Assembly: GCA_944383455.1 (NCBI GenBank)
Contig: CALWPP010000010.1
Coordinates: 1-56,797 of the forward strand
Direction of reading: 5' to 3'
Length of the DNA: 56,797 nt
From: an uncultured Peptostreptococcaceae bacterium
GTDB taxonomy: Bacteria; Bacillota; Clostridia; Peptostreptococcales; Peptostreptococcaceae
Made by a program: the position numbers and the translations under genes
Part shown: piece by piece, positions 45,499-54,452 of the stretch
How the letters are laid out: the number at the start of each line of letters is the position of its first letter
Numbering within the stretch: position 1 is the stretch's first letter
The notes under the pieces: model-generated
Told to the model about the DNA's origin: nothing
Seen by the model: the letters and a program-made list of their open reading frames with translations, nothing else
The model's database searches: none

Positions 45499-45532
45499 AA
45501 AATACCCCTCTAATTAAAAAATTAATATAACT

Positions 45533-46438
45533 TTAACTATTTATAACATTTATTATAGCACCCAAAATATTTGCATCATTATTATATTTACATCTATCTA
45601 TAATAGTTGTTATAAAGTTATCAGCTCCATTATATATATATTCTTTACAATAAGAAATATATTTTTCTTTAATTAGGTTTATAAACCAATCTTCTTCTGA
45701 TATTCCTCCACCTATACATATAATCTCAGGATTATAAAATGCAGTTATATTCATAATAGATACTAATATATTATCAGTCCAATCATTAATAGACTCTTTA
45801 GCTATTTTATCTCCTTGTAAGTATTTTTCACATATTTCTCTACCATATGTAACTTTTTCTTTATCACTTACTTTTTCATTGTGTATATTTATAAGTCCAG
45901 TAATTGATGCATAATCCCCCATTTTATCTATTGATTTTGTTTTCATATTCATAAAAGGAAAATGATGAAACTCTCCTGCATAACCATCTTTCCCATTTAT
46001 AATACCATTTTCATCACAAATACATCCACCTGTTCCTGTTCCTAAAATTAAAAATGCTGATGATTTAGTATTTTTTGCATTTCCTATTTTTAATTCGCAA
46101 AGTCCAGCTGATTTTGCATCATTTATAGATGCTACCTTTTTATTTGTTCTTATATTTATTTCGTGATTTATATTTGTACCATACATTATAGATACACTTT
46201 CCGCTGCATAAGATTTAACATTAGACTCATCATCTATTACACCTGGTGCACTAACACCTATAAAATCTATAAGTTCAAGTGATTTGATATTATTACAAAT
46301 ATAATCGTATAGTTTATCTTTACAGTTAAACCTAGTACTTTTAACCTTCCATTTTTCAACTATTTTATAATTTTTATCTACTAATGCGTATTTAATAAAT
46401 GTTCCACCTATGTCTATTCCTAAATTATATTTTCCCAT
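45533..46438 (-). CDS. ROK family sugar kinase
   Basis: A 301-residue ROK kinase: N-terminal ATP motif GIDIGGTFIKYALVD, VSAPGVIDDES, the second phosphate motif LILGTGTGGCICDENGIING with GYAGEFHHFPF, and IICIGGGISEED near the C-terminus. The zinc-binding CxCG(x)4C motif of many ROK proteins is absent, as in beta-glucoside kinases (BglK), which fits the neighbouring operon; glucokinase is the alternative. It is the first gene of a kinase-regulator pair, starting after TTGGAG. Confidence 0.87.
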   Translation of the reverse strand: MGKYNLGIDIGGTFIKYALVDKNYKIVEKWKVKSTRFNCKDKLYDYICNNIKSLELIDFIGVSAPGVIDDESNVKSYAAESVSIMYGTNINHEINIRTNKKVASINDAKSAGLCELKIGNAKNTKSSAFLILGTGTGGCICDENGIINGKDGYAGEFHHFPFMNMKTKSIDKMGDYASITGLINIHNEKVSDKEKVTYGREICEKYLQGDKIAKESINDWTDNILVSIMNITAFYNPEIICIGGGISEEDWFINLIKEKYISYCKEYIYNGADNFITTIIDRCKYNNDANILGAIINVINS

Positions 46439-46465
46439 ATCTTATTCTCCAATAAATAATTAAAA

Positions 46466-46601
46466 TAATGTTAATATAAATTTATAATATCATCTTGGTT
46501 CAAAAAAAACATTATGAAATAGTACTTTAGAAATTTTTTCAGTTAATGTTATTCGTTTTTTATTGATAACATTATGTTTTTTACTTGAAAATATAATGTT
46601 A
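46466..46601. promoter_or_regulatory. cluster of AACATTA operator-like words upstream of the ROK gene
   Basis: AACATTA or its complement TAATGTT occurs at 46466-46472, 46508-46514, 46544-46550, 46568-46574 and 46594-46600. The last two form a perfect inverted repeat TAACATTAT/ATAATGTTA (46567-46601) with 17 bases between. This looks like a multi-site operator, perhaps for the RpiR protein encoded downstream. Confidence 0.5.
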
Positions 46602-46789
46602 GAAGTGTTTCAAAAAAATATTTAATTTATATTAAAATTATTACAGTTATATTGAAAATATGTGTAATAAAATAGATTTGAGTCAAGTGTTAATTGTAGG
46701 ATTATAATAATATTGTAGTTTATGAACATAAATCCATACACATTAGTAACAAATTTCGCATATTTTTTATATTTATAATTTATCAAAAA

Positions 46790-46810
46790 CACTTACTTAT
46801 GATACGGTTC
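46790..46810. repeat. attachment-site copy: rlmH 3'-end remnant (left)
   Basis: CACTTACTTATGATACGGTT plus C matches the last codons, stop and two following bases of rlmH at 51613-51633 in 20 of 21 positions. On the minus strand it reads Glu-Pro-Tyr-His-Lys-stop, but the sequence before it is not rlmH, so only the end is duplicated. Confidence 0.75.
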
Positions 46811-46837
46811 TCCGTTACACCTCCAAAGTAGCACGTT

Positions 46838-47371
46838 TTACTTTAATTGTTCTAAAGCCTTACATTTTTTAAGCTCTTTCATAAGTTCTTTCTCTATTTC
46901 TTTATCTAAATATCTCCTTGGAATTATATGAGCTACAAATCCACTTATATATATAAGGATCATATCTTCGTAAACTTTTACATCTTTTATACTTTCTAAC
47001 GATACTGTTTCTGATATAGAATCCCCTTTTACTACTATTGTCCCATCAATAATTTCTAAAGTCTTACTTCCAAATATTGATGAATTATCTCCTTAACTTA
47101 TGAGTTTATCAGTTTCTTTAGCTACTAATTTTTTGTATTGCTTAGGATATGTTAAAATCCAAATGACTAAAAAAACTATCGCTACTATAATCCAATATAT
47201 ATTCGGTTGATTAAATATCCCCGTTCCTGTAAAGTAGATTGGTATAGAAAGTACTATGGGTACAGCATATCTAAGTATGTTAAATGTACTTTTCTGTGAT
47301 TTCGAGTTTTCTAAATGATGTAAATTGAAGCTTATATAGTCATCTTTTGTTATTTTAAAGTCGATTTTCAT
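46838..47371 (-). pseudogene. YcxB-like membrane protein, second copy with a nonsense mutation
   Basis: The frame starts MKIDFKITKDDYISFNLHHL and closely follows the intact copy at 40318-40842, including both membrane helices, but a TAA at 47093-47095 replaces the GAA codon of the intact copy (…ETDKLIS-stop-GDNSSIFG…). After the stop the same frame continues to the family end (FVAHIIPRRYLDKE) and stops at 46838. Thus a single point mutation truncates an otherwise full-length 177-codon gene to 92 codons. It lies just inside the left att repeat. Confidence 0.85.
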
Positions 47372-47455
47372 TTGTGCGTCCCCTTATTATTAAAAACTTT
47401 ATTTACATTATATTACAAATTTCAAGCACTTACAATTAAGCATAGTAACATGAAA

Positions 47456-47495
47456 AAAGGAAGGGTCTTCATCTTCTTCAGACGACCCTTCCTTT
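47456..47495 (-). terminator. intrinsic terminator after tetB(P)
   Basis: AAAGGAAGGGTC and GACCCTTCCTTT form a strong G+C-rich stem with a 16-base loop; the minus strand continues TTTCATG after a six-T run. It ends the tet(P) operon. Confidence 0.88.
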
Positions 47496-47561
47496 ACTTT
47501 TAGGCTTTGAATGTCTTATATTTAAATCCTACATATAAAAATTTAACTTATCTATTTAAAT

Positions 47562-49520
47562 TTAATCTCTAATTGCGTTTAGTTTATGAAGCAAATACTC
47601 TTTTTTATTCAATGGATCATACGTTGTTTTTTTGCGTGCTTTTGAAAATTCAGCTGAAGCTTCCTTATACCCATAAAATTTTGTCACAAACATTCCTCTA
47701 CCTTCTGTATATGAAGCTATTTTCATTTTATATTCTTTTGAATTTTCTACTGGAATTAATCCCTTTATTGAGAATTCATCCCCTATAACAATAGGATTAT
47801 CAAAGGTTGCCCTCATAGTTTCTAAATCCCATACCGCTTTGCTTAAAGCATTTTGAGGAATCTTTAACTCAAACTCATGTAATGGCTCTAATAAAACAGT
47901 TTGTGCTTTATATAATGCTTCCATGAATACCATAGGTGTCACATTTCTAAAATCTGCTGGAGTGCTGGCTGGACTAAAAAATTCACCACAGCTAAGAGTG
48001 ACTTTTACATCTGTAACCTCCCATCCAAATAATCCTTGTTTACTTGTCTTAATAACTGCTTCTTCAATTGCATTTTGAAAAGATTTTGGCAATGACCCTA
48101 CTGAAACATTAGAAATATACCTAAGACCTTCGCCTCTCCCTGCTGGTTCTATTTCTAAGCCTACTGTCGCCCAAAATGGATTTAAGTCTTCCTGCATATG
48201 CATTATTGACGCTCCAAAACCTTTAGGTGTTTCCTTATAGATAGTCTCAATATTCGAAAACTCTACTTTTATTCCATATAAATCATCTAACATGGAACTT
48301 AGTATTTCCATTTGAACTTCACCGAATAAGTTGACATAAATTTCTTTATCTATGTCATTCATCTCTAATTCTAGTAGTGGATCTTCCTCTGCAAGTAATG
48401 TTAATGCTTTAAATAGCTCTGGATTTTTTTCTTTATCAATTGCAGAAATTGTTGTTTTTAATGCTGGTTTAGCTATAGATATATTTTTAATTTTATCATT
48501 TGAAATTCCAATAACATCTCCCACTTGGAAACTTGTAAGTCCATATAAAATACCTATATCCCCTGCTTCTATCCTCTGTGCTTCAACAACTCCCCCATTT
48601 TCTAACCTATTAATTTTCTTTACTTTTTCTGCTATCTCCTTATTAGGTACTTGAATTTTATCTCTTACAGATATTTTTCCTCCAAATAATCTTACATAAA
48701 CCTTCTTTTCATTTTTACTTGTTCTTTCGATTTTAAATACTACTCCAGATAAATCACTTTCACAATCATCACCTGCAAATGGAAAATAACTACAAATTCC
48801 ATCTAATAAGTCTTCAACTCCAAGTCCAATTGCTGCCGCACCACAAAATACTGGATATAGACTTCCTTCACTTGCATATAATGAAAGCTTTTCTTGTATT
48901 TCTTCTTTATCAGGTTCTATTCCACCAATATATCTTTCTAAAAATGCTTCGTCTAAGTCTGATAAAACATCAATAGCATCATCATTTATCATGCATGTAT
49001 CAAATAGTTTTTTTATATAAACAGCTTTGCTTCCTACATCATATACTTCTTGTAATCTAACTACTTTATTGGACATATTCTTCTTTATATCTTCAAATAC
49101 TTTATTGAAATTTGCCCCAATTCTATCTAGCTTATTTACAAAAATTATTGTTGGAATGTTTAACTCCTTTAATGTCTCAAATAATATTCTTGTTTGTGAC
49201 TGAATACCCTCTACTCCTGATATAACTAGTATCGCTCCATCTAAAACACTTAATGAACGTTCAACTTCCGAAATAAAATCCACATGTCCTGGAGTATCAA
49301 CAATATTAACCTTGACATTATTCCAATTAAAAGATATGGTTGATGATTTAATGGTAATCCCTCTCTTACGCTCAAGCTCCATAGAATCCGTCTGTGTATT
49401 GCCTAAATCAACTCTTCCAACTGATTTTATAGCTCCACTATAATATAATAAGTTTTCTGTTATAGTTGTTTTTCCTGCATCCACGTGTGCTACGATTCCT
49501 ATATTAATTATTTTCTTCAT
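47562..49520 (-). CDS. tetB(P): tetracycline resistance ribosomal protection protein TetB(P)
   Basis: An EF-G-like GTPase that removes tetracycline from the ribosome. G1 is AHVDAGKTTITENLLYYSG, the switch region ERKRGITIKSSTISF, G3 DTPGHVDF, and G4 NKLDRIGA; domains III-V follow with the family's C-terminal end. Starting at the ATG 49520 gives 652 residues, the length known for TetB(P) of Clostridium perfringens, and a 17-bp overlap with tetA(P), also as described there. An ATG eight codons upstream is inside tetA(P) and less likely. It is clearly of the TetB(P)/TetM class; the exact allele needs a search. Confidence 0.93.
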   Translation of the reverse strand: MKKIINIGIVAHVDAGKTTITENLLYYSGAIKSVGRVDLGNTQTDSMELERKRGITIKSSTISFNWNNVKVNIVDTPGHVDFISEVERSLSVLDGAILVISGVEGIQSQTRILFETLKELNIPTIIFVNKLDRIGANFNKVFEDIKKNMSNKVVRLQEVYDVGSKAVYIKKLFDTCMINDDAIDVLSDLDEAFLERYIGGIEPDKEEIQEKLSLYASEGSLYPVFCGAAAIGLGVEDLLDGICSYFPFAGDDCESDLSGVVFKIERTSKNEKKVYVRLFGGKISVRDKIQVPNKEIAEKVKKINRLENGGVVEAQRIEAGDIGILYGLTSFQVGDVIGISNDKIKNISIAKPALKTTISAIDKEKNPELFKALTLLAEEDPLLELEMNDIDKEIYVNLFGEVQMEILSSMLDDLYGIKVEFSNIETIYKETPKGFGASIMHMQEDLNPFWATVGLEIEPAGRGEGLRYISNVSVGSLPKSFQNAIEEAVIKTSKQGLFGWEVTDVKVTLSCGEFFSPASTPADFRNVTPMVFMEALYKAQTVLLEPLHEFELKIPQNALSKAVWDLETMRATFDNPIVIGDEFSIKGLIPVENSKEYKMKIASYTEGRGMFVTKFYGYKEASAEFSKARKKTTYDPLNKKEYLLHKLNAIRD

Positions 49521-50766
49521 AATCAATACCTCCAACTCTATCAACCACCTTTTTATCCATTATCATAGCAACAATATATAACACTAATACCGGTGTTACT
49601 AATAACGAAGTACATGCTATACCCATACTCACTGAAATATTTGTAGCTATGATTCCTATAATTGGTCCACCTAAAATTTGACCTAAGGAATTTATTTGTC
49701 CATTTATAGAAAGTACAGTAGATCTGGCCTTGTCATCTATATGTCCATTAAGCCATGCACTAAATATAGGTTCATTTATAGTTCTAAAGGTACTTGTCGC
49801 TAAATAAGCTATTAGCATTAAGTTAAATCTTTTTGTAATAGCAAATATGAACATAAATGATATATAAAATATATTTATACATAATAACAGCTTTCCATTT
49901 TTATTCTTATCATCATCCTTAAGCTTCTTTTCCATAAAATGCATTACTATAGCACTCAATATCATTCCTGCAATTCCAAAAATTCCGAACCAAGTCACTG
50001 GTTTAAGGTTTCCAAGTTTAGGAAGCATAGTATCTTGTAAAAAATGCATATTAGAAAGTCTATCATAACCTTCACTGGATAATCCATAAAATAAAGTTAC
50101 TGAAAGCAAAATTATAATTATAGGTTTATTTTTTATAAATTTAAGACCAGATTTAAAGGTATATCCCATCTTTTTAAAAGTATTTAAATCCTCTGGAGCA
50201 GATGATTTAAAATTATTTTCTGGCATATATAACCATAAAAATAATGCAAGAATTATAAATAAGACTCCACTAACTATAATAGGTAGTCTTACAGATAAAT
50301 TAGCTATTACAGTGCTTAGTACTATTCCAATAACCGATCCTATCTGTCCTGCTTGTGCTCCCTTTATATAAATTTTATCCAAATCTTTATCTTTCTCTTC
50401 TTCCGCAATCCAAGCTTCAACAGATCCACTAATAAAAGTAGAACCTAATCCCCATACAATCTGTGCTACAAGTACGAAAACGAAACTAGAAATAGAACCT
50501 TCTAAAATAAATCCCACTCCTGTTAAAACTACACCAATAACAATAGATAGTTTACGACTGTACACATCTGCAACTATTCCTGTAGGAATTTCAAATATAA
50601 AGCATGCTACTTCTAAAGTAGTTCCAACAAGTATAAGCTGAAGTGGATTTAAATGCACCGTTTCAATGTGATACACTATCATAACTGTAGCTACTAGTGA
50701 AAAACACATTGCTGTAATAGCTGAAAATAATAAATAAGTTTTATATGCTGAAAGTTTATTAACCAT
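49504..50766 (-). CDS. tetA(P): tetracycline efflux protein TetA(P)
   Basis: A 420-residue MFS-type membrane protein with about 12 spans, matching the length of TetA(P). It starts MVNKLSAYKTYLLFSAITAM, has GIVADVYSRKLSIVIGVVL in the TM2-3 loop, acidic residues in the membrane (SVEAWIAEEEKDKDL region) and a long central loop (about 185-215). TetA(P) pumps tetracycline out of the cell and is found with tetB(P) in clostridia. The start follows GGATGGTGAT. Its 3' end overlaps tetB(P) by 17 bp. Confidence 0.92.
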   Translation of the reverse strand: MVNKLSAYKTYLLFSAITAMCFSLVATVMIVYHIETVHLNPLQLILVGTTLEVACFIFEIPTGIVADVYSRKLSIVIGVVLTGVGFILEGSISSFVFVLVAQIVWGLGSTFISGSVEAWIAEEEKDKDLDKIYIKGAQAGQIGSVIGIVLSTVIANLSVRLPIIVSGVLFIILALFLWLYMPENNFKSSAPEDLNTFKKMGYTFKSGLKFIKNKPIIIILLSVTLFYGLSSEGYDRLSNMHFLQDTMLPKLGNLKPVTWFGIFGIAGMILSAIVMHFMEKKLKDDDKNKNGKLLLCINIFYISFMFIFAITKRFNLMLIAYLATSTFRTINEPIFSAWLNGHIDDKARSTVLSINGQINSLGQILGGPIIGIIATNISVSMGIACTSLLVTPVLVLYIVAMIMDKKVVDRVGGIDYEENN

Positions 50767-50971
50767 TAATAATCACCATCCTAGTATTTTTAAAAAAATT
50801 TATTTGTTTTTCATAATCTTCATATTTAAATATATAAATCATCAAAATAATCTCCTTAAATAAAAATTATATAACCTAAATATAAACATGAAATATACAA
50901 CTTTAATTTATGTAACTTATGATTAAGCTATGCAAATTAAAGTCTTATATCATATCTATAAATATAGTAAA

Positions 50972-51014
50972 AATAGGCATAAAAATACCGTGTTTAGAAC
51001 ACAGTTTTCCTATT
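50972..51014 (-). terminator. attenuator-like hairpin in the tetA(P) leader
   Basis: On the minus strand ACTGTGTT and AACACGGT form the inner stem, AATAGG and CCTATT the outer one, followed by TTTTTACT. It lies ~200 bp upstream of tetA(P); a palindromic terminator in this leader is known to control the C. perfringens tet(P) operon. A 15-codon frame (MSILHLYLKNRKTVF) runs into the hairpin but has no clear ribosome binding site. Confidence 0.65.
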
Positions 51015-51612
51015 CTTCAAATAAAGATGTAATATGCTCATTATAATACTGATTATTTTTAGAGTACACAAATAGACATGGTAATATCAATATTATTAAT
51101 AATTGTTTCTACCACAAATAAACCTTGAGTTATCCAAGATTTTTTTCATATACTTTTTAAAATAATCCTTATTCAGTTAGTTTAGTTAAAAACTACCTCT
51201 TTGCGCATATTTACATCTCCTTTACATTTATATTTTTCATGTTTATATTTTAGTATAATTACATTATATATAAACTTTTATTTTTTTCAATACTTTTATA
51301 TTCATATTTATCCAAATTCAATTGAAACTTTATTACTTCAAATAACTTATATACACAAAAGAATAACTACTAACTTTAACCTAAATCTGAAATGAATATA
51401 AAAAATATATTTGTGGAATGTTTTACAATTTCTTTCAATACTATAGATTAGAAAAAACAAATTCTAATTTGCTGAAATAGGTGAAAAACGAAGAACCTAT
51501 GAATAAAACTACAATAACCTACAAAAATTCAAATTTTAGATTTTTGTGAGTTTCATTGCAGAATTAAAGCAGACCTACCTTTCATTTATATATCCAATTT
51601 TGGTAAAGTTCG
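51015..51612. other. leader and decayed sequence between tetA(P) and rlmH
   Basis: About 600 bp without an intact gene. A minus-strand AAAGGAGATG site at ~51215-51225 precedes MRKEVVFN and a stop; further down other frames read KDYFKKYMKKILDN and NNQYYNEHITSLFEE, which look like scraps of a former protein. The tet(P) promoter presumably lies here. The stretch 51470-51600 holds CAAAAAT/ATTTTTG arms but no recognised element. Confidence 0.4.
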
Positions 51613-51633
51613 CACTTACTTGTGATACGGTTC
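51613..51633. repeat. attachment-site copy within the intact rlmH (right)
   Basis: CACTTACTTGTGATACGGTT plus C, comprising the last five codons, stop and three further bases of rlmH; it is repeated at 46790-46810 with one mismatch. Confidence 0.75.
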
Positions 51634-52095
51634 ATTATTATTTATTCTAAAAGCTCTATAAATCTGCTCAAGTAAAATAAGTTTCATTAATTGATGAGGA
51701 AAAGTCATTTTAGAAAAAGAAAGTTTATAGTCTGCTCTTTTTAAAACATCATTTGATAAACCTAAAGAACCACCAATAATAAAAGTAACATGGCTTTTAC
51801 CACTGACTGCTAAAGTACTTATTTTACTGGCTAACTCCTCTGACGACAAATTATTTCCTTCTATAAAAAGGGTTATAACATAACTATTTTGCTTAATTTT
51901 TGATAAAATCTTTGTCCCTTCTTTTTTCTTTACTAAAATCATATCTTTTTCACTTAAATTTTCTGGGCATTTATCATCATCAAGTTCTATAAATTCAAGT
52001 TTTGAATATTTAGATAATCTTTTTGAAAATTCTTCTATTCCTAATTTTAAATATTTTTCTTTTATTTTTCCAACACTAATAATACTTATATTCAT
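51616..52095 (-). CDS. rlmH: 23S rRNA (pseudouridine1915-N3)-methyltransferase RlmH
   Basis: RlmH is a SPOUT-fold methyltransferase acting on helix 69 of the assembled ribosome. The 159-residue protein has the exact family length, N-terminal [20 protein letters not shown], the SAM-binding [18 protein letters not shown] near residues 103-120, [20 protein letters not shown] and the conserved end NNEPYHK. The complete C-terminus shows that the downstream insertion did not damage the gene. It follows the walJ-like gene by 6 bp. In staphylococci the 3' end of this gene is the SCCmec target. Confidence 0.96.
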   Translation of the reverse strand: MNISIISVGKIKEKYLKLGIEEFSKRLSKYSKLEFIELDDDKCPENLSEKDMILVKKKEGTKILSKIKQNSYVITLFIEGNNLSSEELASKISTLAVSGKSHVTFIIGGSLGLSNDVLKRADYKLSFSKMTFPHQLMKLILLEQIYRAFRINNNEPYHK

Positions 52096-52101
52096 AAATT
52101 G

Positions 52102-52899
52102 TTACCTTTCTAAGTTATATAAATTCGATATACTATCTCTTGGTAAAACGTCTAAAAACACATCTTTTCCAACATTTATATTATTATCTTTAAGGATTGA
52201 TTTTGTAGTTTCAAATGCAAGTTCTTTAAAATTATTTTCTCTACTAATATGTGCTAGTAATATTTTTTCTGTACCCTTTTTAACTAGTTCAACGCAAAAA
52301 TTTCCACAATCCTCATTAGATAAATGACCGCCACTAGATAGTACTCTTTGCTTTAAACTATATGGATAAGACCCTACCATTAACATATTAGTGTCATAAT
52401 TTGATTCTACTACCACGAGTTTTGATTTATATAAATTTTTTCTTATATTCTCATTTATCATACCAATATCTGTTGCTATTGAAATTTTTTCTCCATTTGC
52501 ATAAAAACTATATCCAACAGCTTCACTAGAGTCGTGTGGTATAGAAAATGGTCTTATTATCATTTCTCCTAATGAATAGTTTTTATCACTTTGAAAAACC
52601 ACCATATTTTTTTTGTCAATTTTTCCTATCTTATCTTTCATAGCGTGCCAAGTATTAAGATTTGCAAAAACTGGAATGTTATATTTTCTAGAAATAATTC
52701 CAACGCCTTTTATATGGTCTGAGTGTTCGTGAGTTATAAATATACCCTTTAAACTTTCTATATCAATATTTAAATCATTAAGTCCATTACTTATTTTTTT
52801 GCCAACAAGCCCCGCATCAACTAAAATTACAGAATTTTTATATTTTATTAAATGGCAATTTCCACTACTTCCACTTCCAATTGAACAGTACTCAAACAT
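52102..52899 (-). CDS. walJ: MBL-fold nuclease/hydrolase, WalJ (YycJ) family
   Basis: A 265-residue metallo-beta-lactamase-fold protein: FEYCSIGSGSSGNCHLIKY at the start, the metal motif ITHEHSDHIKGVGII near residue 58, NYDTNMLMVGSYPYSLKQRV and SSGGHLSNEDCG near residue 185, and a late HISRENN. B. subtilis YycJ/WalJ is encoded near the WalRK system and linked to DNA repair or cell division; its substrate is not firmly known. I start at 52899, just after AAGGAG, rather than eight codons upstream. It is followed by rlmH with 6 bp spacing. Confidence 0.88.
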   Translation of the reverse strand: MFEYCSIGSGSSGNCHLIKYKNSVILVDAGLVGKKISNGLNDLNIDIESLKGIFITHEHSDHIKGVGIISRKYNIPVFANLNTWHAMKDKIGKIDKKNMVVFQSDKNYSLGEMIIRPFSIPHDSSEAVGYSFYANGEKISIATDIGMINENIRKNLYKSKLVVVESNYDTNMLMVGSYPYSLKQRVLSSGGHLSNEDCGNFCVELVKKGTEKILLAHISRENNFKELAFETTKSILKDNNINVGKDVFLDVLPRDSISNLYNLER

Positions 52900-52980
52900 A
52901 TTTTTCTCCTTTTTGTTAGTCAAAGTTTATTATACCAAAAAATAAGGGCATAAATTATAAAAATTTAATACCCTCAAAAG

Positions 52981-54444
52981 CTATTTAAACTCACTTATTA
53001 TCTTATCTATATCAACACCATTATCATTCCATACTTTTACAAATTCTGCTCCATTAACATTTTGGTAAGTGTAAGTATTGTAATATTGTCTTAAAACATT
53101 AAAAAACTTTTCATCTCCAACTACTTCTCTAACTTTATTAAATGCTAATGCCCCTTTTGTATAAACATTTAAACTATATTCCATTGAATTTTTGTACTTT
53201 TTTGTTGGTTTGAATATATTCTTACTTGAGTAACTTTTAGTTTGCATATTCATATTATTAAGAAGTTTATCTGCCATATCTTTTCCATACTTTTTCTCAA
53301 AGTACAAAATAGTAGAATATTCAGTTAATGCTTCATCTATCCAAGGTTCATTTACTTCATCATTTCCAACTACTCCATACCACCACTGATGCGCAGTTTC
53401 GTGAGCTATAACATACTCCATTAAAAATTTATCTTTTTCATTATACAAAGTCTCATCAATCATAACTAAGTTTGGATACTCCATACCACCAATAAAAAAA
53501 TCACTAGCTACAACATCATAATTATCATACGGGTATTCTCCAAAAAGTTCTGTAAATATCTTTAAAGAGTCTTTTGATACTTCAGTAGCCTTTTTTGCTA
53601 AGTCTTTGTTTAGATTATAAGTAGTTATTTCTATATTATTGTATGTATCCTTGTCCACAATAAATTTGTCACTAAGTACAAAAGCAAAATCTCTAACATT
53701 TTTTGCAACTATTTCATACATTGTTTTTTCTGAGTCTGACTTTTGAGATACGACTTTTCCAGTTGAACTTAATTTATATTTTTTAGGTAAAAGTATATTT
53801 ACATAAAAATCACTTGTATCACTATAAAAAGGGTCTCCTATTTCATCATAACTTTCTTTGTTAAATCCTTCTTCATCATAAACACAAGCTATTGGAAACC
53901 AATTAGTAATATTTATTGTATTTTCTCCATATCCAAACCTTCCCAAAGAGTTTGGAATTTTAACGTTATACTTTAAATCTATATCTATTTTTTCACCTTT
54001 TTTAAGTTCTTTATTTAGTTTTATTTCCAAAATATCTTTCTTATCACCTTTTATCTTATAATTTAGTTTATTGCTATTTGACAACACATTTTTTATATCA
54101 ATATACCCTTCATTAAATCCATTTGGATATGCTCTTTTCATCTCATCTTCTTCAAACGGAGCAAAACTTTTTTTAGAAAAAGCATTTGGATATATATGCA
54201 TATATATTTTATCTAAATCTGTATTTGTATTGTTTATATATTTTATAGTTTGGTTGCATAAAATTCTTTTACTATCATCATCAAATATAACGTCCATTTT
54301 ATATGTATTAATATTAGAGTCTTCAGATAAATTAAAAGTTTTTACAGTATCTTTATTTTTTAAATAAATTGATGCTATAAAAATCAAAAATATAAAAATA
54401 ATTAAATGCAATATTTTCTTTTTTTTAGAAAAGTTTATTATCAA
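52981..54444 (-). CDS. membrane-anchored M1 family metallopeptidase
   Basis: The ~487-residue protein has an N-terminal membrane anchor (ILHLIIFIFLIFIASIYL, about residues 11-28), an M1-type beta domain, and the catalytic zinc site VIAHETAHQWWYGVVGNDEV with the distant Glu in EPWIDEALTEYSTI. GGMEYPNLVMIDE corresponds to the aminopeptidase GxMEN motif. It lacks the long C-terminal domain of PepN, as in other ~450-500-residue bacterial M1 proteins. It would trim peptides outside the cell. The only start in frame is TTG at 54444; the strong GGAGGTG site lies 50 bp upstream across a hairpin. Confidence 0.87.
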   Translation of the reverse strand: MIINFSKKKKILHLIIFIFLIFIASIYLKNKDTVKTFNLSEDSNINTYKMDVIFDDDSKRILCNQTIKYINNTNTDLDKIYMHIYPNAFSKKSFAPFEEDEMKRAYPNGFNEGYIDIKNVLSNSNKLNYKIKGDKKDILEIKLNKELKKGEKIDIDLKYNVKIPNSLGRFGYGENTINITNWFPIACVYDEEGFNKESYDEIGDPFYSDTSDFYVNILLPKKYKLSSTGKVVSQKSDSEKTMYEIVAKNVRDFAFVLSDKFIVDKDTYNNIEITTYNLNKDLAKKATEVSKDSLKIFTELFGEYPYDNYDVVASDFFIGGMEYPNLVMIDETLYNEKDKFLMEYVIAHETAHQWWYGVVGNDEVNEPWIDEALTEYSTILYFEKKYGKDMADKLLNNMNMQTKSYSSKNIFKPTKKYKNSMEYSLNVYTKGALAFNKVREVVGDEKFFNVLRQYYNTYTYQNVNGAEFVKVWNDNGVDIDKIISEFK

Positions 54445-54452
54445 TTTTTTAA

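Larger units (their letters stand above)
46790..51633. mobile_element. putative integrative element inserted at the 3' end of rlmH, carrying tet(P)
   Basis: A ~4.8-kb segment downstream of rlmH is bounded by 21-bp direct repeats (46790-46810, 51613-51633; one mismatch) derived from the rlmH C-terminal codons. It holds a broken YcxB-like gene, tetB(P), tetA(P) and an ~850-bp leader/relic region, the only resistance genes in the window, and its G+C is locally higher. Insertion at the rlmH end restoring the coding sequence is the behaviour of staphylococcal SCC elements. No integrase or ccr recombinase gene is present, so it is either a remnant, mobilised in trans, or the repeats mark an older event. 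Confidence 0.6.

Noticed and set aside
46790..46837. Second, decayed copy of the whole rlmH gene
   Set aside because: Similarity stops after five codons plus stop; the sequence upstream of the fragment is the YcxB-like pseudogene end, not rlmH, so site duplication fits better than gene duplication.
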